Part shown: positions 7,362 through 15,952 of the stretch, piece by piece | Position numbering within the stretch: the stretch's first letter is position 1 | Layout: every line of letters starts with the position of its first letter | Source of the DNA: an uncultured Clostridia bacterium | GTDB taxonomy: Bacteria; Bacillota; Clostridia; Peptostreptococcales; Anaerovoracaceae | Assembly: GCA_934255135.1 (NCBI GenBank) | Contig: CAKQMV010000001.1 | Location: forward strand, 1-64,000 | Direction of reading: 5' to 3' | Length of the DNA stretch: 64,000 nucleotides | Notes under the pieces: model-generated | Database searches by the model: none | Told to the model about the DNA's origin: nothing | The model's input: only the letters and a program-made list of their open reading frames with translations | Position numbers and translations under genes: made by a program

Positions 7362-8813
7362 ATGAGTACTGATCGTTATACAAGTCCGCTGTCACAGAGA
7401 TATGCAAGCAAGGAGATGCAGTATATTTTCTCACAGGATATGAAGTTTTCAACCTGGAGAAAGCTATGGATTGCACTTGCTGAGACTGAGATGGAGCTAG
7501 GCCTTTCCGAGCACGGCAAGCCAGTAATCACTCAGGATATGATTGATGAGATGAAAGAGCATGTTTATGACATCAACTATGAAGTTGCTATTGCTCGTGA
7601 GAAAGAGGTTCGACACGATGTAATGAGCCATGTGTATGCTTTTGGACAGCAGTGTCCTAAGGCATCTGGAATCATTCACCTTGGAGCTACTTCTTGCTAT
7701 GTAGGTGACAATACAGATGTTATCGTTATGAATGAGGCTCTTAAGCTCGTAAGAAAGAAGCTTATCAACGTTATTGCGGAGCTGTCTAAGTTTGCAGAGG
7801 AACATAAGGATCTTCCAACACTTGGTTTTACTCATTTTCAGCCTGCTCAGCCTACAACAGTAGGTAAGAGAGCAACTCTATGGCTTAATGAGTTTATGTT
7901 GGATCTCGAGGACCTTGACTATGTTCAGAGCACACTCAAGCTCCTTGGATCTAAGGGAACTACCGGAACACAGGCATCATTCAAAGAGCTTTTTGACAAC
8001 GACGATGCTATCATTGACCAGATTGATCCTAAGATTGCGTCGAAGATGGGATTCAAGCAGTGTGTTCCAGTTTCAGGACAGACATATTCAAGAAAGTATG
8101 ATGCAAGAGTTCTTAATGTACTTGCAGGAATTGCGGCATCTGCACACAAGATGTCTAACGACATAAGACTTCTTCAGCACCTTAAGGAGATTGAGGAGCC
8201 TTTCGAGAAGAAGCAGATTGGTTCTTCCGCAATGGCTTATAAGAGAAATCCGATGAGAAGTGAGAGAATCGGGGCACTATCAAGATATGTTATGATTGAT
8301 GCGATGAACCCTGCTCTTACTTCATCAGAGCAGTGGTTTGAGAGAACACTTGACGATTCTGCAAACAAGAGACTTTCTGTTCCAGAAGGATTCCTTGCAA
8401 TCGATGGTATTCTTGATCTCTGCCTCAATGTTGTTGACGGACTTGTTGTATATCCTAAGGTAATTACAAGACACTTCATGGCTGAGATTCCATTTATGGC
8501 TACAGAGAATATTATGATGGATGCGGTTAAGAAGGGTGGAAACAGACAGGAGCTTCACGAGAAGATAAGACAGCTTTCAATGGAAGCTGGTGCTAACGTT
8601 AAGGTTCACGGCAAAGATAACAATCTTGTTGATCTGATCGCGGCAGATCCGTCATTCGGACTGACTAAGGAGGAAATTGAAGAGACTCTTAAGCCTGAAC
8701 TTTATGTTGGACGTGCACCTAAGCAGGTTGAGACATACCTTGCTGAAGTTGTTAAGCCTGTGCTCGATGCAAACAAAGATATTCTCGGTATGGATGCTGA
8801 TATCAGAGTATAA
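7362..8813 (+). CDS. purB: adenylosuccinate lyase
   Basis: Catalyses two beta-eliminations in purine synthesis: SAICAR to AICAR plus fumarate, and adenylosuccinate to AMP plus fumarate. The fumarase/aspartase superfamily signature GSSAMAYKRNP is at residues 287-297, and the HLGATSCYVGDN and GFTHFQPAQPTT regions supply other active-site residues. At 483 residues it is of the longer class (the B. subtilis type is about 430), with an extra C-terminal helical region. It has a strong RBS (GAAGGAGATGC). No other purine gene is adjacent. Confidence 0.95.
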   Translation: MSTDRYTSPLSQRYASKEMQYIFSQDMKFSTWRKLWIALAETEMELGLSEHGKPVITQDMIDEMKEHVYDINYEVAIAREKEVRHDVMSHVYAFGQQCPKASGIIHLGATSCYVGDNTDVIVMNEALKLVRKKLINVIAELSKFAEEHKDLPTLGFTHFQPAQPTTVGKRATLWLNEFMLDLEDLDYVQSTLKLLGSKGTTGTQASFKELFDNDDAIIDQIDPKIASKMGFKQCVPVSGQTYSRKYDARVLNVLAGIAASAHKMSNDIRLLQHLKEIEEPFEKKQIGSSAMAYKRNPMRSERIGALSRYVMIDAMNPALTSSEQWFERTLDDSANKRLSVPEGFLAIDGILDLCLNVVDGLVVYPKVITRHFMAEIPFMATENIMMDAVKKGGNRQELHEKIRQLSMEAGANVKVHGKDNNLVDLIAADPSFGLTKEEIEETLKPELYVGRAPKQVETYLAEVVKPVLDANKDILGMDADIRV

Positions 8814-8855
8814 GAATATAAGAGTGTAAATTAAGATTAATGATCGAGTGTATAT

Positions 8856-10226
8856 ATGGAAATAAGCGTAACTAACCAAATTACAGATGGCGTAATCTGG
8901 AAAGAACTTATTAAATATTGCATACCTATAGCTGTTGGGACTTTGTTCCAGCAGCTTTATAATGTTGTCGATGCGATTATAGTTGGTCAATATCTTGGCA
9001 AAGAGGCTCTTGCTGCAGTAGGAGGATCCGCATCGATGCTGGCCATAATAATCGTTCAGTTTTTCAGCGGTCTCACAGCAGGTGCAAGCGTAGTAATCTC
9101 ACAGTATTACGGAGCGAAAGAAGGGGATAAGGTCGACGAAGCGATGCATACGGCTTTTGCCGGTGCGATTATTTCCGGCCTTGTGATGGGAGTTGCAGGA
9201 TTTCTATCTACGCGTTGGATGCTTACATTGATGAAAACTCCGTCAGATACGATGGAGCTTTCGGTTGATTATCTTAAGATATATTTCATCGGACTTGTTG
9301 CAACACTAACATATAATATGGGGGCAGCTGTTATGAGAGCTATTGGTGACGCAAAGAGGCCTTTGTATTATCTTGTTCTGTGCAGCTTTGTGAACATTGT
9401 GCTCGACATTCTCTTTGTAGTTGTGTTCAAGTGGGGTATAAAGGGCGCGGCATATGCAACGGTATTCGCTCAGTGTGTAAGTTGTATTATGACGATGTAT
9501 TCTCTTATGAATTCATATGTAGATGTAAAGCTTGAATTAAGGAAAATAAGAATCGGTATATTAATGCTTATGCGTGAGCTAAGAATTGGAATTCCTGGAG
9601 GTCTTCAGTTTTGCATCTCAGGTATAACTAACATGATGATTCAGACAGCAATCAATGGATTCGGAACTGATGTAACTGCAGGATGGGCGGCATATAACAA
9701 AGTTGATCTGTTCTACTGGATGATTCTGAGTTCTTACGGCGCCGCAACGATGACATTTGTAGGACAGAACTACGGTGCGAAGAAGGTTAAGAGAGTTCTT
9801 AAGACTTCACATTCTGCGATGCTCATATCACTTGTTACAGGAACTATAATGCTTGTTGTACTTGTTAACTATGCAGAAGGGCTGATGTCGATATTCACTA
9901 AGGACATGGCTGTAGTTGAAGCTGGTTCGAGTATGCTGTATTTCATGGCTCCAATGTATATAATATACATTTTTATGGAGATTCCTTCAGGTGTGCTTAG
10001 AGGTCTTGGTTATACCTTCTGGCCTATGACTTTTGATCTATTTGCTATGATTGGACTTAGAATTCCATGGCTTCTTTTCATAGTACCGGCACATCATACT
10101 GTAAATACTGTTCTTCTTTCATATCCTGTCGCGATTGTAACTGCGATATTTCTGGTAGATATCTATTATCTGAAGATCATGAAGAAGGTGAAAAGTGAGC
10201 TTGCTGAATCAGATGTAGCTGCCTAA
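8856..10226 (+). CDS. MATE family efflux transporter
   Basis: A 456-residue integral membrane protein with about twelve helices and the two-bundle repeat of the multidrug and toxic compound extrusion family (FQQLYNVVDAIIVGQYLG in the first half, AAYNKVDLFYWMILSSYGAATMTFVGQN in the second). Members export cationic drugs or metabolites using Na+ or H+ gradients; the substrate is not predictable. It stands 42 bases after purB and ends at a bidirectional terminator shared with the convergent pyruvate oxidoreductase gene. Confidence 0.9.
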   Translation: MEISVTNQITDGVIWKELIKYCIPIAVGTLFQQLYNVVDAIIVGQYLGKEALAAVGGSASMLAIIIVQFFSGLTAGASVVISQYYGAKEGDKVDEAMHTAFAGAIISGLVMGVAGFLSTRWMLTLMKTPSDTMELSVDYLKIYFIGLVATLTYNMGAAVMRAIGDAKRPLYYLVLCSFVNIVLDILFVVVFKWGIKGAAYATVFAQCVSCIMTMYSLMNSYVDVKLELRKIRIGILMLMRELRIGIPGGLQFCISGITNMMIQTAINGFGTDVTAGWAAYNKVDLFYWMILSSYGAATMTFVGQNYGAKKVKRVLKTSHSAMLISLVTGTIMLVVLVNYAEGLMSIFTKDMAVVEAGSSMLYFMAPMYIIYIFMEIPSGVLRGLGYTFWPMTFDLFAMIGLRIPWLLFIVPAHHTVNTVLLSYPVAIVTAIFLVDIYYLKIMKKVKSELAESDVAA

Positions 10227-10269
10227 AGTGGCACCAAGTGCTACTTAAACAACTGAAACTAAGATAAAA

Positions 10270-10307
10270 CAAAATCCCGTTATGCATTATCGCATAGCGG
10301 GATTTTG
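10270..10307. terminator. bidirectional intrinsic terminator
   Basis: A 16-base inverted repeat with one G-T pair (CAAAATCCCGTTATGC and GCATAGCGGGATTTTG) around a short loop, with A-runs on the left and T-runs on the right. It serves both the MATE gene on plus and the pyruvate oxidoreductase gene on minus, which converge here. Confidence 0.85.
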
Positions 10308-10324
10308 TATATCATAGGAGAGAT

Positions 10325-13300
10325 TTATGCGTAAATCTCAAGTAGCTTCTTAAGATGCTCGTATCTTGCCTTAGCTGCTTCTTCAGCCTCATTGAAGAGA
10401 ACCTCTGCTCTCTCAGGGAATGCTCTTGTGAGTGATGAATATCTAGCCTCATTCATAAGGAATTCCTTGTATCCTCCTGCAGGCTCCTTACTGTCGAGAG
10501 TGAATGGATTCTTTCCTTCAGCCTTAAGTACAGGATTATATCTGAACAGGTTCCAGTATCCACACTCAACGGCTCTCTTCATCTCAGCCTGGCAGTTGGC
10601 CATTCCACCTTTGATTGAGTGCATCTCACATGGTGAGTAGCCGATAATAAGCGATGGTCCCTGATACTTCTCAGCTTCCTCAATTGCCTTGATTGTCTGA
10701 GCAGGGCTTGCTCCCATTGCAATCTGAGCAACATATACATATCCATAGCTCATAGCAATCTCAGCGAGTGACTTCTTGGCAATAGCCTTACCTGCAGCTG
10801 CAAACTGTGCAACCTGACCGATATTAGAAGCCTTAGAAGCCTGTCCTCCAGTGTTTGAGTATACCTCAGTATCGAATACGAATACGTTTACATTCTCACC
10901 TGATGCAAGAACGTGGTCGAGTCCACCATAGCCGATATCGTATGCCCAACCATCTCCACCGAAGAGCCACATTGACTTCTTAGCGATGTACTGCTTCTTT
11001 TCAAGAACGGCGGCAGCAACAGGGCATCCAGCTGCTGAAGCATCTTCAAGCTGCTTGATAAGAGCCCTAGATGGTTCAGCATTATCTGTTGAATCCTCAT
11101 AAGTATCAAGCCATGCCTTAGCAGCTGCTCTGAACTCTTCTGTTGAACGTGAGTCCTCCATAATCTCAGTAACCTGATCCTTAAGAAGGTCTCTGATAGC
11201 CTTATGACCTAGGTGCATTCCAAGACCATGCTCTGCATTATCCTCAAAGAGGGAATTAGTCCATGCAGGACCTCTACCTTCCTTATTAGTTGTGTATGGT
11301 GAAGCTGCTGCAGGGCCTCCCCAGATTGATGAACATCCAGTTGCATTAGAGATGAACATTCTGTCTCCGAAGAGCTGAGTAACAAGTCTAGCGTATGAAG
11401 TCTCTGCGCAACCTGCACATGATCCTGAGAACTCGAGCATTGGCTGTCTGAACTGACTTCCCTTAACTGTGTTATCCTGCATATCCTTCTTCTCAGATAC
11501 TTCCTTAACCATGTAATCCCATACCTGCTGCTGGCAAGCTTCCTCTGCCTGAGGAACCATCTCGATCGCGCCAGTAGGGCATATGCCTACACATACGCTG
11601 CAGCCCATGCAGTCGAGCGGTGAGAGTGCAAGTGAGTACTTATATACATCCTTGCCCTTGCCGGCCTTGACAGGTACTGCCTTAGTAGCCTCTGGAGCAT
11701 TAGCAAGTTCTTCCTCTGTAAGGGCAAAAGGTCTGATAGTTGCATGTGGACATACGTAAGCGCACTGGTTACACTGTACGCATTTAGTCATATCCCACTT
11801 AGGAACTGTAACTGCAATTCCTCTCTTCTCGTATGCAGATGCTCCAACCTCAAACTGTCCGTCAGCGTTTGTATCAAATGCGCTTACAGGGAGACTGTCT
11901 CCATCCATAAGAGCAACAGGCTCCATAACAGTGTTAACCATTGCTACAAGAGCATCCCTGCCTTCTTTAACTGCCTTAGCCTTGCAGTCTGTTGCCTCAG
12001 CCCATGATGCAGGTACATTAATCTTAGTGTAAGCCTTAGCACCTTCGTCGATAGCCTTGTGGTTAGTATCAACCACGTCCTGGCCCTTCTTCATGTAGCT
12101 CTTAGTAGCAGCATCCTTCATGTATCTGATTGCATCCTCTTCAGGCATTACGTTAGCGAGAGCGAAAAATGCTGACTGAAGGATTGTGTTAGTTCTCTTG
12201 CCCATACCAATCTTCTGAGCAAGTCCTGTTGCATCTATAGTGTAAAGCTGAACATTGTTCTCAGCAATATATCTCTTAGTCTCAGCGTTTAGCTTGCTGT
12301 CAAGCTCGTCAGCGGACCACTGGCAGTTGATCAGGAAGATTCCACCCGGCTTAACATCGTTAACCATCTTATATCCCTTAAGAATATATGAAGGGTTGTG
12401 GCAGGCAACGAAGTCAGCCTTGTTTACATAGTAAGGGCTTCTGATAGGGGAGTCACCGAATCTCAGGTGAGAGATTGTAACGCCACCAGTCTTCTTTGAA
12501 TCATACTGGAAGTATGCCTGTACGTATTTATTTGTATTGTCTCCGATAATCTTGATTGAGTTCTTGTTGGCACCAACTGTTCCGTCTCCGCCAAGTCCCC
12601 AAAACTTACACTCGATAGTTCCTTCAGATGCAGTGTTAGGTGATGGAACCTCAGGGAGTGAAAGGTGAGTCACATCGTCGTTGATTCCGATTGTGAACTG
12701 ACGCTTAGGTGCATCCTTCTTAAGCTCCTCATATACGGCAAAAATGCTTGAAGGTGGAGTATCCTTTGATCCGAGTCCATATCTTCCGCCTGTGATTGTG
12801 AGGTTTCTTCCCATGCCGGCAAGTGATGCGACAACGTCAAGGTAGAGTGGCTCACCAAGTGATCCAGGCTCCTTAGTTCTGTCAAGTACTGCGACCTTAG
12901 CTACAGAAGCAGGAATTGCCTCTGCAAGCTTCTCAGGGCAGAAAGGTCTGTAGAGTCTTACCTTAACAAGACCTACCTTCTCGCCGTGAGTATTAAGGTA
13001 ATCAACAACCTCCTCGGCAACATCACAAATAGATCCCATAGCTACAATTACTCTGTCGGCATCTGGCGCACCGTAGTAATTGAAGAGCTTATAGTCTGTA
13101 CCGAGTTTCTCATTTACCTTATCCATGTACTTCTCAACTACTGCAGGAAGTGCATCATAATACTTGTTGCAAGCTTCTCTGTGCTGGAAGAAGATATCTC
13201 CATTCTCATTAGATCCTCTCATAGCAGGATGCTCCGGTGAGAGGGCGTGAGCTCTAAACTCCTTAACAGCGTCGAAATTACACATATCTGAAAGATCATC

Positions 13301-13867
13301 GTAATCCCATACTGAAATCTTCTGAAGCTCATGAGATGTTCTGAAGCCATCGAAGAAGTTGAGGAAAGGAACCTTGCCTTCGATTGCTGCAAGATGTGCA
13401 ACAGGGGAGAGATCCATTACCTCCTGCGGATTACTCTCTGCGAGCATAGCAAAGCCTGTCTGTCTACATGCATATACGTCAGAGTGATCGCCAAAAATAT
13501 TGAGGGCATGTGATGTTACTGCTCTGGCAGAAACGTGGAATACTCCTGGAAGAAGCTCTCCTGCAATCTTATACATGTTAGGAATCATCAGAAGAAGTCC
13601 CTGAGATGCAGTGTAAGTTGTTGTTAAAGCTCCTGTTGCAAGAGATCCGTGAACTGTTCCGGAAGCACCAGCCTCTGACTGCATCTCCATTACCTTGACA
13701 GTTGAACCGAACACGTTCTTTCTTCCCTGAGCTGACCACTGATCAACATAATCGGCCATAGGGCTTGAGGGCGTAATCGGGTAGATTCCTGCCACCTCGG
13801 TAAACGCATAGGATACATGAGCCGCAGCTGTGTTACCGTCCATGGTTTTTAATATTCTCTTAACCAT
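10325..13867 (-). CDS. nifJ: pyruvate:ferredoxin (flavodoxin) oxidoreductase
   Basis: Homodimeric cytoplasmic enzyme that oxidises pyruvate with CoA to acetyl-CoA and CO2, reducing ferredoxin. It is the central fermentation step of anaerobes. The 1180-residue single chain has all fused domains in order: pyruvate-binding N-terminus (YPITPSSPMADYVDQW), the gamma domain, a two-cluster ferredoxin domain (CVQCNQCAYVCPH and CMGCSVCVGICPTG), a further Cys pair (GSCAGCAE), and the thiamine-pyrophosphate domain (FGGDGWAYDIGYGG through NTGGQASK). Length is normal. Start is supported by AAGGAGATATAACT before ATG. It is monocistronic, with an extended -10 promoter upstream. Confidence 0.97.
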   Translation of the reverse strand: MVKRILKTMDGNTAAAHVSYAFTEVAGIYPITPSSPMADYVDQWSAQGRKNVFGSTVKVMEMQSEAGASGTVHGSLATGALTTTYTASQGLLLMIPNMYKIAGELLPGVFHVSARAVTSHALNIFGDHSDVYACRQTGFAMLAESNPQEVMDLSPVAHLAAIEGKVPFLNFFDGFRTSHELQKISVWDYDDLSDMCNFDAVKEFRAHALSPEHPAMRGSNENGDIFFQHREACNKYYDALPAVVEKYMDKVNEKLGTDYKLFNYYGAPDADRVIVAMGSICDVAEEVVDYLNTHGEKVGLVKVRLYRPFCPEKLAEAIPASVAKVAVLDRTKEPGSLGEPLYLDVVASLAGMGRNLTITGGRYGLGSKDTPPSSIFAVYEELKKDAPKRQFTIGINDDVTHLSLPEVPSPNTASEGTIECKFWGLGGDGTVGANKNSIKIIGDNTNKYVQAYFQYDSKKTGGVTISHLRFGDSPIRSPYYVNKADFVACHNPSYILKGYKMVNDVKPGGIFLINCQWSADELDSKLNAETKRYIAENNVQLYTIDATGLAQKIGMGKRTNTILQSAFFALANVMPEEDAIRYMKDAATKSYMKKGQDVVDTNHKAIDEGAKAYTKINVPASWAEATDCKAKAVKEGRDALVAMVNTVMEPVALMDGDSLPVSAFDTNADGQFEVGASAYEKRGIAVTVPKWDMTKCVQCNQCAYVCPHATIRPFALTEEELANAPEATKAVPVKAGKGKDVYKYSLALSPLDCMGCSVCVGICPTGAIEMVPQAEEACQQQVWDYMVKEVSEKKDMQDNTVKGSQFRQPMLEFSGSCAGCAETSYARLVTQLFGDRMFISNATGCSSIWGGPAAASPYTTNKEGRGPAWTNSLFEDNAEHGLGMHLGHKAIRDLLKDQVTEIMEDSRSTEEFRAAAKAWLDTYEDSTDNAEPSRALIKQLEDASAAGCPVAAAVLEKKQYIAKKSMWLFGGDGWAYDIGYGGLDHVLASGENVNVFVFDTEVYSNTGGQASKASNIGQVAQFAAAGKAIAKKSLAEIAMSYGYVYVAQIAMGASPAQTIKAIEEAEKYQGPSLIIGYSPCEMHSIKGGMANCQAEMKRAVECGYWNLFRYNPVLKAEGKNPFTLDSKEPAGGYKEFLMNEARYSSLTRAFPERAEVLFNEAEEAAKARYEHLKKLLEIYA

Positions 13868-13945
13868 AGTTATATCTCCTTGAAATGAAAAAATCTTTAA
13901 AATTTTGTATTAATCAACAAAATTAACTACCAAATAACCCGAATT

Positions 13946-13954
13946 ATTATACCA
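13946..13954 (-). promoter_or_regulatory. extended -10 promoter of the pyruvate oxidoreductase gene
   Basis: On the minus strand the sequence reads TGGTATAAT, a perfect -10 with the extended TGn element, about 80 bases upstream of the start codon. No good -35 is present, as expected for an extended -10 promoter. The 7-mer TGTGGTA occurs twice around here and could be an operator half-site. Confidence 0.55.
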
Positions 13955-13990
13955 CAGGTACAATTATCGTTACCACAAAAAACCTTCAAC

Positions 13991-14019
13991 TTGAATGATA
14001 TATAAATAGCATTTATAAT
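13991..14019 (+). promoter_or_regulatory. sigma-A promoter of the DUF2207 gene
   Basis: TTGAAT (13991-13996), exactly 17 bases, then a perfect TATAAT (14014-14019). It is divergent from the pyruvate oxidoreductase promoter and 73 bases from the next ATG. Confidence 0.7.
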
Positions 14020-14092
14020 GTAGTTTATTCAAATAGAATGGACTAGTGCATTTAAGCACATAATAATAAGAATAACAGAAAGAGATACCTAT

Positions 14093-15937
14093 ATGAAGAA
14101 ACATTTTAACGGACGTTTTTTAAGCACGTTGGTTTTGCTTGTGATGTTTGTAAGTTGCTTTAGTACAGTGTCTTTCGCAGATACAGAGGATACGAAGACA
14201 CCTGATACAGATGTCAGATCTTATAAGACTTATGTGACTGTTTCAGAGAGCAATGTCTACTCATACGATGAGGTAATAAGCGTACGAATTAATGAGGATA
14301 ATGCCGAATATGTAAGACAACTTCCTAAGAAGTATATAGGAAGAATAGATAACGTAAGAGTAGAGGGATATGACTTCTATTTTGATGACACTGCAGGTAC
14401 CATTTCAATAAATGCAGGAGAGAGTGGCCTTAAGAACTTTACAATTAAATATACTGTGCAGGGCACTAACAATCTTGGTAAGAAGAAGGATCGCTTCAAT
14501 GTGTACTTCTTAAATGGTTCTGAATGCAATGGTGAAGACACAATTGAGAAGGCTTCATTCAGACTGAAATGTGCTGACAGCATCGAGTGGAATAAAATAA
14601 CCGTCCATGCGGGAGACAGCATTTCAGAAGAAAGTGATTGTGGAAGCTGGCACATCTCAGAAGCCGATAAGGTTCTGAAGTTCTCATCAGATCACGAGAG
14701 AGGAATTAAGTCGGGTGAGGTTGTAAGGGTTTCAGCTGAGTTTCCTAAAGGCTTTTGGTCAAATGCATCTGAAATCGGATGGACAAGATCACTGTCACTT
14801 ATTATGTTCTTCCTCGGAATTTTCATCTTTATTGTTATGAGAATTACACTTGGAAGAGAGAAGGATATTATTGTAACAAGAACGCCTTTCCCTCCATATA
14901 ATATGGACCCGCTTAGAATGGGTTATCTTGCGGATGGTTATGTGGATGACAGAGATGTTGTGGCACAGCTTCTGCATCTTGGCGAGGAAGGGTACTACAA
15001 TATTATTGAGTACGAGAAGTTCAAGTATAAATTTGAATATGTAGAATATCCTGCGAATGAGAATCAGGCATCGAAGCTTCTGTTTAATGCGATTTTCCAT
15101 GAGAGTTCAAAGCCTGGCGATATTGTTTTACTTGACGATGTCGCTCCAAAGCTTCGTAAGGTTATTCCTTCTGTAAGAAGAAGAACTGCTAGATATTTCA
15201 GAGGCGGTAGAGCTGCATTTACAACAAGCTCCAGACTGGGTAACAGATTCGTAAGACTTGTATATGCTGTTATAGTTGCGGTGCTTCCTGTAATGAACTA
15301 TTCATATCACATTCAGTCAAATGCTGATTTTGAGAAGGGCCTTGCGCTTGCAATCGGCTGGGCACTCGGTATGACATTCCTTCTTTCAAGAGTATGTATC
15401 GAGTATATGAAGCTTCAGAGAAAGCAGGTCGACGGTAACAGAGTTAGATTCTGGGTGTGGTCTGTAATATACATTACGGCTGCATTTATTTATTCACATA
15501 TGTTCCGCTTTGCGATTGATGGAAGAAATGGGGACGTGACAGTTCAGCTTACAGCAATACTATTCCTTATTCTGGCGCCTATTATGCTCTTTGGATTCCG
15601 TACCAGGGGAGCTGAAGCTGCTGACAGATACGGACGTGTTCAGGGCTTCGTTCAGTATGTAAGAGATGCAAAGGACAGCGAGCTTGAACACACTGCCGGA
15701 ACTGACGGAAAATATTTCTTTAGAGTTCTTCCTTATGCATATATTTTTGGCATCAGCAAGAAACTCGCTTCGAACTTCCAGAACATAGATGTTCCTGCAC
15801 CATCATGGTACAGACCTTACGGTGTAAGTAAGGATTACGAGTTCGATGTTGTAATAATGAATGCAATGCTTCGTAATTTCGAACAGGGCATTTTTAGTTC
15901 AGTATTCAGAAGAATCTACAATAGGAATCTACAATAG
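14093..15937 (+). CDS. DUF2207 membrane protein
   Basis: A 614-residue predicted membrane protein. A signal peptide (hydrophobic about 10-28, SFA-D cleavage) precedes an extracytoplasmic DUF2207 domain (about 40-225) whose opening pattern (VTVSESNVYSYDE, then RQLPKKYIGRIDNVRVEG) is typical. A membrane helix lies at about 235-252, then a cytoplasmic part beginning with R-T-P-F-P-P-Y-N-M-D-P, a linker rich in Arg, and further helices (about 388-445, 455-510). Family function is unknown. It is followed after 15 bases by ppk, so the two are probably cotranscribed from the promoter at 13991. Confidence 0.8.
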   Translation: MKKHFNGRFLSTLVLLVMFVSCFSTVSFADTEDTKTPDTDVRSYKTYVTVSESNVYSYDEVISVRINEDNAEYVRQLPKKYIGRIDNVRVEGYDFYFDDTAGTISINAGESGLKNFTIKYTVQGTNNLGKKKDRFNVYFLNGSECNGEDTIEKASFRLKCADSIEWNKITVHAGDSISEESDCGSWHISEADKVLKFSSDHERGIKSGEVVRVSAEFPKGFWSNASEIGWTRSLSLIMFFLGIFIFIVMRITLGREKDIIVTRTPFPPYNMDPLRMGYLADGYVDDRDVVAQLLHLGEEGYYNIIEYEKFKYKFEYVEYPANENQASKLLFNAIFHESSKPGDIVLLDDVAPKLRKVIPSVRRRTARYFRGGRAAFTTSSRLGNRFVRLVYAVIVAVLPVMNYSYHIQSNADFEKGLALAIGWALGMTFLLSRVCIEYMKLQRKQVDGNRVRFWVWSVIYITAAFIYSHMFRFAIDGRNGDVTVQLTAILFLILAPIMLFGFRTRGAEAADRYGRVQGFVQYVRDAKDSELEHTAGTDGKYFFRVLPYAYIFGISKKLASNFQNIDVPAPSWYRPYGVSKDYEFDVVIMNAMLRNFEQGIFSSVFRRIYNRNLQ

Positions 15938-15952
15938 CAAGGTGGTGAGATC

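Noticed and set aside
13905..13920. TTGT-n8-ACAA inverted repeat upstream of the pyruvate oxidoreductase gene as a Rex site
   Set aside because: The spacing between the half-sites is two bases shorter than the Rex consensus and the inner bases do not match TTGTTAA; too weak to call.
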